Assembly: GCA_026419785.1 (NCBI GenBank)
Contig: JAODTK010002666.1
Span: forward strand, 124,001-188,000
DNA: 64,000 nt
Reading direction: 5' to 3'
Origin: Sclerodactyla briareus
Lineage: Eukaryota; Echinodermata; Holothuroidea; Dendrochirotida; Sclerodactylidae
Below the pieces are notes generated by a model. It saw only the letters and a program-made list of their open reading frames with translations, was not told the origin of the DNA and made no database searches. Positions 47,280 to 58,355 of this stretch are shown one piece after another (the first letter of the stretch is position 1; each line of letters starts with the position of its first letter). The position numbers were made by a program, and so were the translations under genes.

Positions 47280-47500
47280 GTGGCAGTGGAATTAGTAGTC
47301 AATTTCTACAAAAACAGCTTTGGTTGGATTGAAGTTGTTAATGGGTTCTCTATTGAGTCTATGGTGCACACAGATACTTCAAAAGTTCGCAGTGGTCAGT
47401 ACACATGGAATGTCATTGAACATGGAGTTGGTGGAGGATTGTGCGCTATAGGATTATTACAGCAAAATAGTTTCAGTGGATGGAACAGTTGGACTGGAAG
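47280..47500 (+). CDS. Exon-like segment X with GT donor, unknown protein
   Basis: An open frame ends in GACTGGAAG|GTAAGT, a strong splice donor. The final ~100 bp and the first ~60 bp of the following intron-like sequence occur again, reversed, at 49190-49350. The conserved part of the frame includes HGVGGGLCAIGLLQQ, versus HGVVFEELCSIGF in the reversed copy. No protein family was recognised. It could be a captured gene fragment or internal Helitron sequence. Confidence 0.35.
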
Positions 47501-47555
47501 GTAAGTTATTTATAGATGTTCGACAGTTTATTTCAATTCCATAACTAATAATAAA

Positions 47556-48190
47556 CAAGCAATAAACCCGTGCGACGCGATCTCGGTGTGTACGGGTGGG
47601 TTGTGTGAAGTAGCTTTGTCAGACATCAGTGAGTTGGTTCCGTTGCTGGAAGTAAGGAGCTGAGGATATGCTTGATGAAGGGGTTTTCTTAGGGACAATC
47701 ACATTGGCAATGATTTACAGCCCTGTTAAATTCAATGAAGAATAGTCGAAGGGACTGTGGAGCATACCTGTGTATAGGACCTCACGTTATACTACATACA
47801 TTAGTAGTAACCTGTCCATCATCAGTGGCTACTTCAAGTGTGGTGAGGGCGGTACGCATACAGAAATATCTGCGAAAGACCGTGCTCGGGGAATGCCAAC
47901 CATTTAAACTGGCAATGTGCAAATACAGGCGATGGTGGAATTATACCCACTTGTTAAATGTTTGCTCTGGTGATTATTAGATGGTAATGGGGCATAAGCC
48001 AAGCGCACAGGAAACTGATGTCGCTCCAAGGTGAAAGGAAGATTCGGATCAGATGGTGCTAGTTTAATCCTCGTATTAGCCTCTTTTACACGGAGTGGTC
48101 ACCAGATATCATTTCCGCATCTAAGACATAATTATGCGTACGGCGGAACACCAATTTGTGCCATTGCAGTGGCCGTTGTTGATGTCGAGA
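47556..48190 (-). mobile_element. Helitron fragment A: PIF1 helicase C-terminus and 3' end
   Basis: On the minus strand the block starts with NNGHCNGTKLV...RRTHNYVLDAEMISGDHS, continues with RIKLAPSDPNLPFTLERHQF and PVRLAYA, and later RARSFADI. This is the order of the C-terminal motifs of Helitron-type PIF1 helicases (NGxxNGTxL, SGDH/TGxxxG, IPRIxLxPSD, QFPVRLAxA, SRARS). The 3' terminus lies at about 47556-47575, where the plus strand shows ACAAGCAATAAACCCGTGCGACGCG. An ACCCGTRC/GYACGGGT stem spans the last ~45 bases. Frame shifts show it is dead. Confidence 0.75.
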
Positions 48191-48424
48191 GGTGTGCGTA
48201 ATAGAAGCGTTTACATTTATTTTCCATGAGTACGACAGTACTTTGAAAGTTTTTGTTTCTTGTCCTATATTCCGGAGAAACATGAAAAAAAATTCAAGCC
48301 ATTTTGTGGAAAATGAAAAACAATTAAGAACGCATTCCACAGATGAAACAATGAAAGTCGGTTTTAGGCGGGGAGGGAAAGCATGCGAGAGGCGTGCGAG
48401 GAGTACACAAGGCGAGAGATGAGG

Positions 48425-48985
48425 GCACCCCCCCCCCCCCCCCAGTTTTTTAGATCAAAAATTTGGGCGGAAACCTACTACCCTAACTTTGGGGCACAGA
48501 ATAAGGTTAAAATCTGGTTAGAGATATCCTACTGCATAAGTGGAAGAAGATGTACGAAATGGCCGATTTTGATCAATAGCACCATTGAAGTGCCAATTTT
48601 TTTTGGCGCGCTGCGCGCGCAGTGTGTACTTATGGTCTGCTCAGATACCACGAGCTGCAAGTTAAAAATCGTGTATGGTTTAGGATCGGGCAAAGTTCGG
48701 AGTTCCAAATTGAGAGGTCCCGCGTACGTTGGTGAGTGGGCTCGAATTAATTTCTGAACGCCCAATTTTACTGGAGAATATTGCACCAGATGCATCTGAG
48801 GACGTTTCACCGTTTCAATATTCAAATTTTCCAAAAGGGAGGGGGACACCCCCTCCCTATAGTTATTTTATGATTGTAGACCCTTCCCCCATATCAGTCA
48901 CCATGCCAGATCCGTCGGCAACAAAACATAATCTCGACAACCCCCCAATCCTCAACCCTTCGCTACGCCCCCCTGGTCATATAAC
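48425..48985. mobile_element. hAT-like non-autonomous element with poly-C and poly-G blocks
   Basis: Begins with GAGGGCACC and a C run, and ends with GGGAGGGGGACACCCCCTCCC, a C-rich tract and CGCTACGCCCCCCTG, similar to the CTGGCTACGCCCCTG terminus at 4459. It contains the palindrome GCGCGCTGCGCGCGC in the middle. It is inserted between the oppositely oriented Helitron fragments. Confidence 0.5.
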
Positions 48986-49074
48986 AACAGGTTTGTTCCA
49001 ACTCCTTCGATATTCTGCATTGAATTCACAGGTGTGTATCAGCTCAATGTCATTGTTCATCTGAAAAAACATCA

Positions 49075-49350
49075 TCAAGCATATCCTCAGCTCCGGATCC
49101 AGCCAAACGGAAACCAAATAACTGATGTCTTGGACAAGCTATTCACAACCCACCTGCACACACCGAGATCGCGTCTTTCGCACGGGGTTATGCTAGTTAG
49201 TATTTATTAAGTGAGATGAAAGAAACCTGTCAAATCATAAATAACTTACCCTTCCAGTAATGTGTCCACATCCACTGAACTATTTTTGCTGTAAATCCTA
49301 TAGAGCACAATTCCTCAAACACAACTCCATGTGCAATGCCGTATGCAATA
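49075..49350 (+). mobile_element. Helitron 3' end B joined to reversed segment X
   Basis: From CATATCCTCAGCTCC to CGCACGGGGTTATGCTAG|TT (CTAG at 49193-49196) it matches the tail of fragment A. It then continues into the reverse of the A flank: ATAAATAACTTACCCTTCCAG (49238-49257) and onward to AACTCCATGTGC. Sharing of both the Helitron end and the flank shows that this piece and A derive from one insertion locus that was duplicated in inverted orientation. Confidence 0.7.
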
Positions 49351-49926
49351 ATGTCTAGATATGGAAATGATATCTGGTGACCACTCCGGAAAAAGAGTGC
49401 TAATACCGAGCATTAAACTAGCACCATCTGATCCAAATCTTCCTTTCACCTGGAGCGAACATCAGTTTTCCTGTGCGCTTGCTTATGCCTTACCATCAAT
49501 AGTCACAAGATCCAAACATTTGAAAAAGTGGGGTCATATTCCACCATCGCCTGTATTGCACATGTGCCAGTTTAGTGTTGCATCCTCCCCGAGCAGTGGT
49601 CTTTCGCAGATTTTTTTCTTATGCATACCGCTCTCATCATGCTCACCACTTGAACGTACCACTGATGATGGACGGTTACTACTACTGTAGTATCCGTGGA
49701 GGTCATAAACACAGGTATGCTCCACAGTCCCTTCGACAATATCTTCATTGAATTTAAAGGGGTGTATCATGCTCAATGTCTTGTCATCTGAAAAACCCTC
49801 ATCAGAAGCATATCCTCAGCATCCTGACTTCCAGCAACGGAAACCAACCTAACTTATTTCTTGGACAAGCTATACTCACAACCCCCCCTGCACACCCCAA
49901 ATCCGCGTCGCACGGGTTATTGCTAG
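49340..49926 (+). mobile_element. Helitron fragment C: PIF1 helicase C-terminus and 3' end
   Basis: The plus frame reads MEMISGDHSGKRVLIP, SIKLAPSDPNLPFT and QFSCALAYAL, then in shifted frames TIN, QTFEKVG and HMCQF.VASS, the last motifs of a PIF1-type Helitron helicase. The non-coding tail ends CGCGTCGCACGGGTTATTGCTAG (CTAG at 49923-49926) followed by host T, matching the CTRR rule for Helitron 3' ends. Its outer flank differs from that of A and B, so it marks a different junction. Confidence 0.75.
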
Positions 49927-49984
49927 TTCGGATGAATATATGTAGAACAAAAAGGTTAAAAAAAGTCCCCCCAAAATGATAATT

Positions 49985-51480
49985 ACCCAACACAAAGTGT
50001 ATGCAAAACAACTTTTATTCCTGAGTCAGTACTCAGTACTTGTAAAAATGTTAATGCTTGTGAGATTTGCTATAAAGGTTATACTTCTCATTCAAATTTT
50101 ATACACCACCTCCAATGCAGATGAAACACCAATTCACCCTAGGCTTTTGCCACCACAGGGTTTCACATTGAGGGTTGCTGTTTTATCAAAAACCAGTGTA
50201 GGAAAAACGGTGCACAGTATTTAATGTTTTCCCTCCATGGCCTAATCAGGTACCCTGCACCATTGCACCTCAGATATTTAAGTATTTGCTAATAACAAGG
50301 TTTTTCCCAAGTAATTACGCAATACATTACAGTAGCTCAAACCTAACAGAACAAAAAAACAAAAACCAGAAAGCCCAAGAAGGCCTTTAAAAAAAAACAG
50401 GGTAAACCAAGTTCAGGGCTTTCGTGGTGGAGAGTTGCCAGATGTGTGCAGAAAATCTGAAAGAATTTATTTTTCAAGAGCAAAAACAAATTAAATTTAG
50501 CAGTCCCAAAAAGGAAAATGTAAGGTGTAAGGCCAAAGTGCCCATATTTTTTATTTATTAAACTTGGGCTCGAATACAAGTTGTAAACATTGCTAGACGG
50601 TTTACACTTTTTGTTCCAATCCAAGTGGGTACAAGTATTAACAGCCCGCCTGTGTTTTTTGTGGGTGGTGGGGGGCCAAAAGATTAAACAATAAAGCGAA
50701 ATTAATGTATACAATTTACATCTTTCATCAATCTACTACAATATAAAGGTGGACCCCTTAATGCAAATTATTTACCCATGTTTCATTCATGTGCAACTTG
50801 CACACACTGTAAGACATGCAAGGTAGGCTCTACATTGTCCTTACATTACACACTATTGCTGGACTGAACTTACTAAGTAAAGGGAAGGGGGGCACTGGGG
50901 CCAGCCCTTTCCAGCACGTCTACCAATCCCGTAAAACCAGGGTTGCGACTTCTGTCCAGGCAGAGCCGCCACATTCTGTAACATATGTGGAATGATAGGG
51001 GCACCTTGCTCCAGGCTCCAGGGCAACACTGGGTGGCAGCCAGTATTTCCGGCTACCATGTGATATTGGTTTTATAAATTTTTTTTTGCAAAGATCTAAT
51101 TGTTTTTATTTGTGACCTTTTTATTGGCTGTCAATAATTGGCCCCCGTAGCCCTGTGTTTTTTTTCTAGCCAAAGAACTAAATTACAATGCAAATCCACA
51201 TGTGGTTTACAGTTCGTTTAAACTGGTGACAAAAAGTTGACCATCGTCAGTTTTCTTGGCCGCAGTCCCATTGCGATTTCAATTAAATCCACTCGCCCAT
51301 GCATGAAGTCCCGTGACCGACGGAATGGGTTTTGTGAATGAGGGGTGCATGGAACTAACGTAATGGAACCGCTACCAAGTCTGTAGCCTTCGAATCAGCC
51401 TTTCGAATGCAGCCTTGAGGATTATCAGGCGAGCATAGAAATTATTGAAGTACTGGTAAAACTAGTAAAAAACTAACAGA
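49985..51480 (-). other. Low-repeat stretch, possibly a minus-strand 3' UTR
   Basis: Starts with AACTTTTATTCCTGAG, i.e. an AATAAA signal on the minus strand. It lacks the repeat families seen elsewhere. A minus frame at 50853-51059 ends with a stop and could be a terminal coding piece, and a 123-codon minus frame (50343-50714) lies downstream of it. No domain is recognised; the UTR reading is inference. Confidence 0.2.
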
Positions 51481-51689
51481 AGGGGGACCCCATGGCGGCC
51501 GAACGGAACGAACTTGGCGAAGTAACAGCTGTTTCCATTTTCATTTCCCACAAATTGCCCACCCTCTTTTTCGGGGGAGTTTTTTCGGTAAAAACCATTT
51601 TGGTTTTATTATTTTGTTGCTATTTATTATTTTTTAACATGTTTTGACGCCGAAAATCTTCGTTGCCACAAGGCCCTTCACCTTCATTT

Positions 51690-51770
51690 TGCGCACCCCT
51701 AGAATTGCGGTAGAGGGGCGGCGGCACCCCTCCCTGGGCCCCCCCCCCCCTTCCTTTGGTGACGCCACTG
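51690..51770. mobile_element. hAT-like element right end
   Basis: CGGCACCCCTCCCTGGGCCC with a C run, ending CCTTTGGTGACGCCACTG. This is the reverse of a CAGTGGCGTCACC terminus, a variant of the CAGTGGCGTAGCC end at 619. Confidence 0.45.
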
Positions 51771-52490
51771 GTGATTATGTGGAAAATGGATGTTCATCCC
51801 TCAGAATCAAACAAACTCGAGAGGGTATGATTTTGGGGGCCAAAAGAGAAGAATGAGTTTGAATTGGCATCCGAGAGGACAACTGGGCCAGAAAGGGCTA
51901 AGTAATAAGGAGAGGCAGCGATAGGCATGGAGAGAAAAATTAATAACGTTTGTCTAAAGAGATTAACTTCTTAATAAATAGAGATCCAGGATTGGTTTAA
52001 ATGATCTTACTAAAGATAGTTTTTATTTGCTGTTCGAAAGGTGTGGGACGTGAACTTGGTCCCCCCTAACTTCAATCCACCTTTAAAAAAAATTTTTTCC
52101 ACTCAGTAAAAATGTTATATAATTGCCCTCTCCTGATCCACGTAACACAGTTTCTGATTTAGACGATACTAACGATGACTTGTTTTTAGTTTTCGTAAAT
52201 CTTCCACTCCACTCCCTATTTTGGGGGGGAATGGTACAACATTTGAAGCAAATATTCAAAAGAAAAACATCCCAATGTTAAGATGTTTATGTTCAAGTGG
52301 TCTGCGAAATGCAAGTTTCAAAAAAAAAAAAAGAAAATCAACAACAATCCGTCCTTATTACCATTTACAACTTATCTCTTGTAACAGGCAAGGAAATTAC
52401 TCCCATGAGCCCAATCCCCAGGCCTATTTTTTCAAGTTCTACTTTGTGAACTGCTAAAATATCTGCGTCTCATTTTATGATGAAAACCCC
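51770..52490. other. Unassigned stretch
   Basis: No gene or repeat recognised; short A and T runs only. Confidence 0.4.
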
Positions 52491-52830
52491 TACTGAAATG
52501 GCCATATATGGCATTATAATCTGGATATATCTGGTCGAATAAAGAATTTGATATGGCCCCATATAAAGCTTTTTATATAATAAACTTGATTAAGAATACC
52601 CTACCCAGATATAGGTAAAACAATTTAAATTGGCCATATAAAGCCTTATATGAGTTAATATAGAGGCTGCCCAGATATAGGTATAAAGTTCTGATATAGC
52701 CATATAAAGCCTGTATATAAGTTGATATAGAGCCTGCTTCTGATTATAGGTGTATACAGTTTTATATGCCCATATAAAAGCCCTATTCAACTTGATATGG
52801 GAACCCCTACCCAGATATGTAATGAAGGGT
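52490..52830. repeat. AT-rich satellite array 1, left part (~67-bp monomer)
   Basis: Monomers read CCCAGATATAGGTATAAAG, TTCTGATATAGCCATATAAAG, CCTGTATATAAGTTGATATAGAG. One clear unit spans 67 bases (about 52670-52737). Two variants occur, one with AAGTTGATATAGAGGCTG and one with CAACTTGATATGGGACCTA before the next CCCAGATAT. Confidence 0.8.
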
Positions 52831-54150
52831 TCTATTCCAGGACGTGGGGCCCCAGCAATCCCTGGGCTTTTTTTTCCTTTGTCAGAGAAATAAATCATAC
52901 CAAGTTAAACTTGGCCCCAGTTTGTACTTCCAGGTGTCCGTCACTTGGCGTCCCTGCGGGCTCTGTGGAAACCACAATAAAGAAAACCACCCTAGGAACA
53001 TCAAGCGTGAACCTGAATGAATGTAAATGGGACCAGTGTAATAAAACGTGAAAGAGATAATAATTACACGGACACAGTAAGTAAGCTACTAATATCACTC
53101 AGCCCTAGTCACTATTTATCGCAATTCAAATCGCTGAAGTTTGCCGGAGTAGAAAAGACCGAGAAAACCCGACTAAATAACGCCCCCTGTTCCATAACTG
53201 GCCGAATTTGGCTAACAAGACGCAATCGTGGTTTTCTAACCGCTACAAAACCCTAAAATCGGCCAAAAGTGAGTAACAACAAACCAACCCTCACTCGAAA
53301 GGGTACATATAACAAAATCCCGGAGGGGGCCAAATGGCCAAAGAATACATAGCGAGAATGATGGAAACAAGTCCCAAAGGTAACTGGAGGCTTACTCCGT
53401 AAGCTTCAACTACACGACAGTGGGAGGGCCGGACAAAAAAAACGAAGTGTAAGCCTAACACCGAAACGACAGACCACAGAAACACACCATACCATAATGG
53501 CATAAAGGAATCAAATGCCAAAGTAAACAACTGGTAGGAGTTTTTGGGGCTGCTGCCAACTGAAAATGAGCCTCTCAAAAGAAAAAGGCCCCAACAAGCA
53601 AGGAATGTAGAACATCCAGAACAGTAAGAGCCGCAGAGGTAACGGGCAAAATACCCCGTCTCAAGAGACCCAGTCCCTACAAACCGATAGAATCGCTAGT
53701 TGGTTTTAACATTGGGTACCAAGCCTTTCGCGCCGTCCCCGGCAAAGTACACCGCGTAACCAGCAGCAAAGAAGCATTAGTGGGATACAGAGCAAATAAC
53801 ATTACGGGCGGCCTGAAATAGGGAAGATGCTCCGATCATCCGTGCCCTGCAAAATGCAGAAATTAATTCACATAAAGACATTTGCAGACACTTAAAAATG
53901 AAATGTAAGATGTTTGTGTAAATGCAAATGAATGTAAATGCTGATTCCCCCGTGAGCAATTAAACACTGCACAAAATAAGAATGCAGGTCGCCCCCGACC
54001 GGGAGTGTCTGTGTCTTCCCTTACTCCAAAAGCTGAAAACTAAAAAGAGCTAGCGGGGACAGATTATAGCACCATCATGAAAATACTGTGCAGCCTGGCG
54101 CCTGCGCTGCCACTCTAAAGCAAATCATTTGGAAAATCACTACAAGGTAT
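52830..54150. other. 1.3-kb non-satellite segment interrupting array 1
   Basis: The composition changes to a near-balanced base content, and the satellite vocabulary is absent until about 54170. A 95-codon minus frame (53291-53578) and shorter frames show no domain. The array breaks near CCCAGATAT on the left and resumes near GGTATTTTAAATAACATTCTATAATGGCC on the right, roughly one monomer in register. That fits an insertion into the satellite. No terminal repeats were identified. Confidence 0.5.
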
Positions 54151-55345
54151 TTTAAATAACATTCTATAATGGCCATATAAAGCCCTATAACATAACAACT
54201 TGATAGGAGGCCCCTGCCCAGATATGTTATATACAGTTTTTATAATTTGCCATATAAAAGCCTTATAGACAGTTTGGATAATAGAGAGGCCTGCCCAGAT
54301 ATTAGGTAATAAACTAGACGGTTTTTATATGGCCCTTATAAAGCCCTATTCCAACTTGATATGGGACCTACTACCCAGGGTTTATAGGTATACAATTTCT
54401 ATATGGGCCCCATAAATAAGCAAAGCCCTAAATACACTTGATATAGAGCCCTGCCAGATAAGGTATACATTTTCTATAATGGCCATATAAAGCCCCTTAT
54501 ATAAGTTTGATAATAGAGGGCTTGGGCTCAATGTAGGGTATCAGTGTTAATATGGCCCCATAGTAAAAGCCCTATTAACTTTGGGGGTGGGGGGTTAATT
54601 TTGGGGGGGGGGGTTTAATGAACCTACCCGGAATATAGGGTATATTTTTATCATGGCCCCAAATATAAAGCCTAATATAAGTTGATATAGAGCTGCCCAG
54701 ATATGGGGCAATAACAGTTTTTTTAAATATATTGGGGGGCAAATATAAAGCCTTTAAAAAAGTTACCAATAGCAGGCTGCCCCCAGATATAGGTATTAAA
54801 AAAAAAAAACAGTTTTTATATGGCCCATATAAAGCCTCAATTCCACTTGATTTGGGACCTAACCCAGATATAGTAAGGTATAAAACAATTCTATATAGGC
54901 CATATAAAGCCCCTAATAAAGTCTAATACCAACTTGAATAGAGGCTTGCCCAGATAAGGTAATACAGTTTTTCTATAATGGGGGCCCCATATCAAAGCCT
55001 TATATAGGAGTTTGATATAGAGGCCTGCCCCTCCAAATATAGGTTTAAAGGAGGTTATACAGTTTTAATAAATGGCCCCATATTTAAAAGCCCTATTTAA
55101 GCTTGATCTGGAACCTACCGGATATAGGCATCCATTGTTTTCTATATGGCCATAATAAAGCACCTAATATAATGTTGAAATAATAGAGGCCTGCCCGAGA
55201 TATCGGATTATAGCAGTTTTGATATTGGCATATAAAGCCTGATAAGTTGATATAGAGGCTGCACAGATAATAGGTTATAGATAAAAAAATGATTTTATAT
55301 GGCCCATATAAAGGCCATATTACTTATAAATTAAAATTACTATAA
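54150..55345. repeat. AT-rich satellite array 1, right part
   Basis: About 15 or more degenerate copies of GCCCAGATATAGGTATACAG, TTTTTATATGGCCATATAAAGCC, TTATATAAGTTGATATAGAGG. The alternating ACTTGATATGGGACCTACC variant appears at about 54355, 54850 and 55105. Length varies by many one-base insertions (runs of A, G and T), and G-run insertions at about 54580-54615 look like sequencing noise. Confidence 0.85.
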
Positions 55346-55639
55346 ATGGCTAAGTTCAAACAGAGGCTGGGTCCCCCCCCCTCGTTTTGTTGTTATTACA
55401 AAACAAAACTTTGGTTGACTGTGTGAGTGATCAGGCCACTAGTCCAAAGCCTAGGACCTGGGGCTGTTATCTGTGCTCCCCTGTCAGCCTAACATTTACT
55501 TGTACGGTAACTTAGGCCTAGACTATAGACACTACTGCCACTTGTGGCAGACAGCCATATATGCTACCACTGTAAGGCCTAATTTGACCCATATGAGTGT
55601 CCCCTGCCTTTCTCCTATTTTCCGAAGAGGTTTGAGCCC

Positions 55640-55820
55640 TCAAGATATCACAAAATATCTCAAGGAAAAAAAAATACCAACCTCATCCACAATAACAAGT
55701 CTGAGAGGGTGATTATAACGTAATTCATAATCAGTATCCTGACAAAATCTTGTCTTAACTATACGCGTGGAATAAGGCGTCTGATTTGTTGCTGAGGTTG
55801 ACTTTAATAAGTTTATGACT
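55640..55820 (-). CDS. Possible exon with Walker-B-like LVIVDE motif
   Basis: After a CATTTCTTTTGCAG acceptor the minus strand is open for 60 codons in AT-rich sequence. It includes VINLLKSTSATNQTPYSTRI and later CQDTDYELRYNHPLRLVIVDE. Four hydrophobic residues before DE resemble the Walker B of P-loop ATPases. The frame stops soon after a T run, where a base-count error is possible; alternatively the exon ends at GAG|GTTGGT. No family was identified. It sits alone between two satellite arrays. Confidence 0.4.
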
Positions 55821-55959
55821 CTGCAAAAGAAATGGAAACTGCCTAAGATAACTCAGTAATATCCACTAATTCCAGGGACACAAAAGATTCCAACTTTGTT
55901 ACAGGACAGGTTGTACTTGTTTTAAGGTTTGTGTTTTGCAGCAATGCCGTGCCACTTGA

Positions 55960-56142
55960 GTGCAGTTGTCCTTGGGTTTCGTTGGAGGAAGTGATTTTCC
56001 ATTGACCTTTGACTGTAGTTTACCCGTCAACCCAACGTTTTGCTTTGTGTTTAATCACGAACATCAAAGAAAATTTTGCAGTCCTGGAGGAAACAATAGA
56101 CTAAAAAAAAATGAGCAAGAAATATTAGTGAACCAAGAATGA
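55960..56142 (+). CDS. Doubtful 60-codon frame after an acceptor-like site
   Basis: GGTTTGTGTTTTGCAG at about 55925-55940 precedes a frame that opens after one stop and contains LGFVGGSDFPLTFDCSLPV. No domain recognised; strand and coding status are uncertain. Confidence 0.12.
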   Translation: MQLSLGFVGGSDFPLTFDCSLPVNPTFCFVFNHEHQRKFCSPGGNNRLKKNEQEILVNQE

Positions 56143-56720
56143 GCAATGAAAAATGGGACTAGTTGAAAAGGGGAAAAATACTTGAAATCATTGGGAATTT
56201 GGTGGGCCAATACCAGGGACCTTTTGTAACTTTTAACCGACCACACGCGCGTCCGCTTTTTTGCTTGTCATCCAGATATCATCGTTCAACAACAACTGCG
56301 GGCAACGCTCCATAACCCAAGATTCCTGGGTAATGGGAATGGTCCCATTACACTACAACCTGTAAGTATACTTTCTTCCACAACTGTCAATATCTTCCCG
56401 TACCATTTCCATTCTTTTAATATTTATCTAGTTTAGCAAGAGCAACTTTTTTTCGTCCATCTGTATTTTTTTAATTACTGTCTTGCTACGTCCAATTGAT
56501 TGGATTGTTTTAATTGACTTTAATAAATGAAAGATTATTCCGTATTAAAAGGTGATTCCTGCGATTCCTCCCCAAGATGGTCACAAGGCGAAATTTTTTT
56601 GAATCAGCTTATTGCGCCCTTCTCGGTACACTCCTTCACGCGCAATCATGACTACAATCATCTTCCACAACGAATAGCCTACTTTACTTATTTTCCCATC
56701 TCATTTTCCCTGAATTTGAA

Positions 56721-56772
56721 TATATATTCTTATATATATATATATTATATCATATATATAGTATATATATTA

Positions 56773-56817
<45 letters not shown>

Positions 56818-56850
56818 ATATATATATATATAGTATTATAATTATATATA
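56721..56850. repeat. TA microsatellite
   Basis: A run of TATATA with a few interruptions (ATTATATCATAT, TAGTATATAT), followed by GTGTGTGGTGTG. The long Tyr/Ile frame across it is an artefact. Confidence 0.95.
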
Positions 56851-56899
56851 GTGTGTGGTGTGCTTGTGCTACGATGTACTGAATATTCAAGGCCCATTT

Positions 56900-57900
56900 A
56901 ATTAATTTTTCATAAAAGCCCATATAAAGGAGTTTGCCAGATATAACTTTATGCTTTTATCCAGTTTATCTGCCATTATTTTGATTATGACCCATAGATG
57001 GCTGTATTGGACAAGACAAACTTGCCATATTGGGCCCTATCTAATCTATAATCTGCTTTGCTTTGAGTCTTAATATGTACCATATAAAGTTTTATTAGGC
57101 GGCCAGATAAAGAATGGACAGATACAATGATACTTTCATCAAGTATATTGCCCAAATTGAATATGACTAATATAGCTATATATGCAGATAGGGACCAGAT
57201 ATGGCTTGCCCTATCTGGGCAATATCTGGATTTCTATATTCTGGCCTTATCGGACCCATATCATATTTTTACTCTTGGTCACGATGTACTTGATATGGGC
57301 CATATAAGTTTATTTGGGCCAAGGGATAAAGGGGTCCCCCAGATATAACTTGATACTTTATCAAGTTATATCTGCCCAAATCTGAAGATACCCATATATG
57401 GATGTATATGGCCAAATATGGTTGCCAATATGGCTATATCTGATTCAATCTGGACCATATCTTGCCCATATCAAGTTATATCGCCCAACTCTGAATATAC
57501 CCATAAATGGCTGTTCTGGCCTGCCATATCTGGGCTATATCTGATTTCACATCTGGGATATATGGCCCATATCAATTTTACCTGCTTGTGTCACGTTGTA
57601 CTTGATAGGGGCAATGAACGTTTAATATGGGCCAGATGTAGGGGTTGCCAGATATAACTTGATACTTGTTATCAAGTTATATCTGCCCAAAGTCTGGACT
57701 ACTACCCATATATGGCTTATATAGCCAGATATGGCTTGCCAATCATGCGCTATATCTGGATTTCATATATGGGCCATATCTGGCCCATATCACTTCACCT
57801 GTGGTCACGATGTACTTGATAGGGCCATATGAAGGTTTATATGGGCCAGATAATGGTTTCCCAGATAAAATGATACTTTTATCAAGAATTTCAATCTTTG
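56900..57900. repeat. AT-rich satellite array 2 with palindromic core
   Basis: Degenerate units, about 200-300 bp apart, contain CACGATGTACTTGATA, GGGCCATATAA, GGTTTATATGGGCCAGATA and a palindrome AGATATAACTTGATA-n-TATCAAGTTATATCT. They continue with TGCCCAAATCTG, ACCCATATATGGCT and GGCCAGATATGGCTTGCC. The palindrome is perfect (15-base arms) at 57341-57373 and at 57650-57684, and degenerate at about 56938, 57120 and 57865. Hexamers such as CCATATAA and AGATATA are shared with array 1. Confidence 0.85.
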
Positions 57901-58355
57901 AAACTTTCAAATAGTAATTATATTCGGGGATAAATACGAGGTGCCGAGGTGTTTTGCATTAAGACCGATGATTGACGTATGGGGAGGTTTAAAACCCCGA
58001 GGCGAGGGGGTTTGCTTACGAGGCGACGTCTTCAGAGGTCTTCAATGCCAACAAATGACCGAGACACCCTTTTTATACCCATAATGAATACAACTCGAAA
58101 AAAGGCCCTCACGTCAATTTTCTGGCTCAATTAAACATTCTCCTAGACCGGGTCAGTGAAGTACATAATCAGAGTAACCTCAAACGAATCAGAGACTAGA
58201 GTGTGGTAGGCATAGTTACATACCACGCGTAAGTCCACTGCATGCAGTTCTACACTGTTTATGCACGGCTAAAACGTAGAACTGAACTCACTGACCTATA
58301 ATTAACTGGACTGGAGGCGTACAACACTAATTCCGCCAAAAAATAATCACTTGAG
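57900..58355. other. Unassigned stretch with GAGGCGAGG phrases
   Basis: GAGGTGCCGAGGTG and CCCCGAGGCGAGGGGG occur near 57940-58030, possibly a decayed element end. No gene seen. Confidence 0.35.

Noticed and set aside
47735..47980. 81-codon plus-strand frame
   Set aside because: It is the antisense of the Helitron helicase fragment A.
56527..56841. 104-codon plus-strand frame rich in Tyr and Ile
   Set aside because: It is translation of the TA microsatellite.
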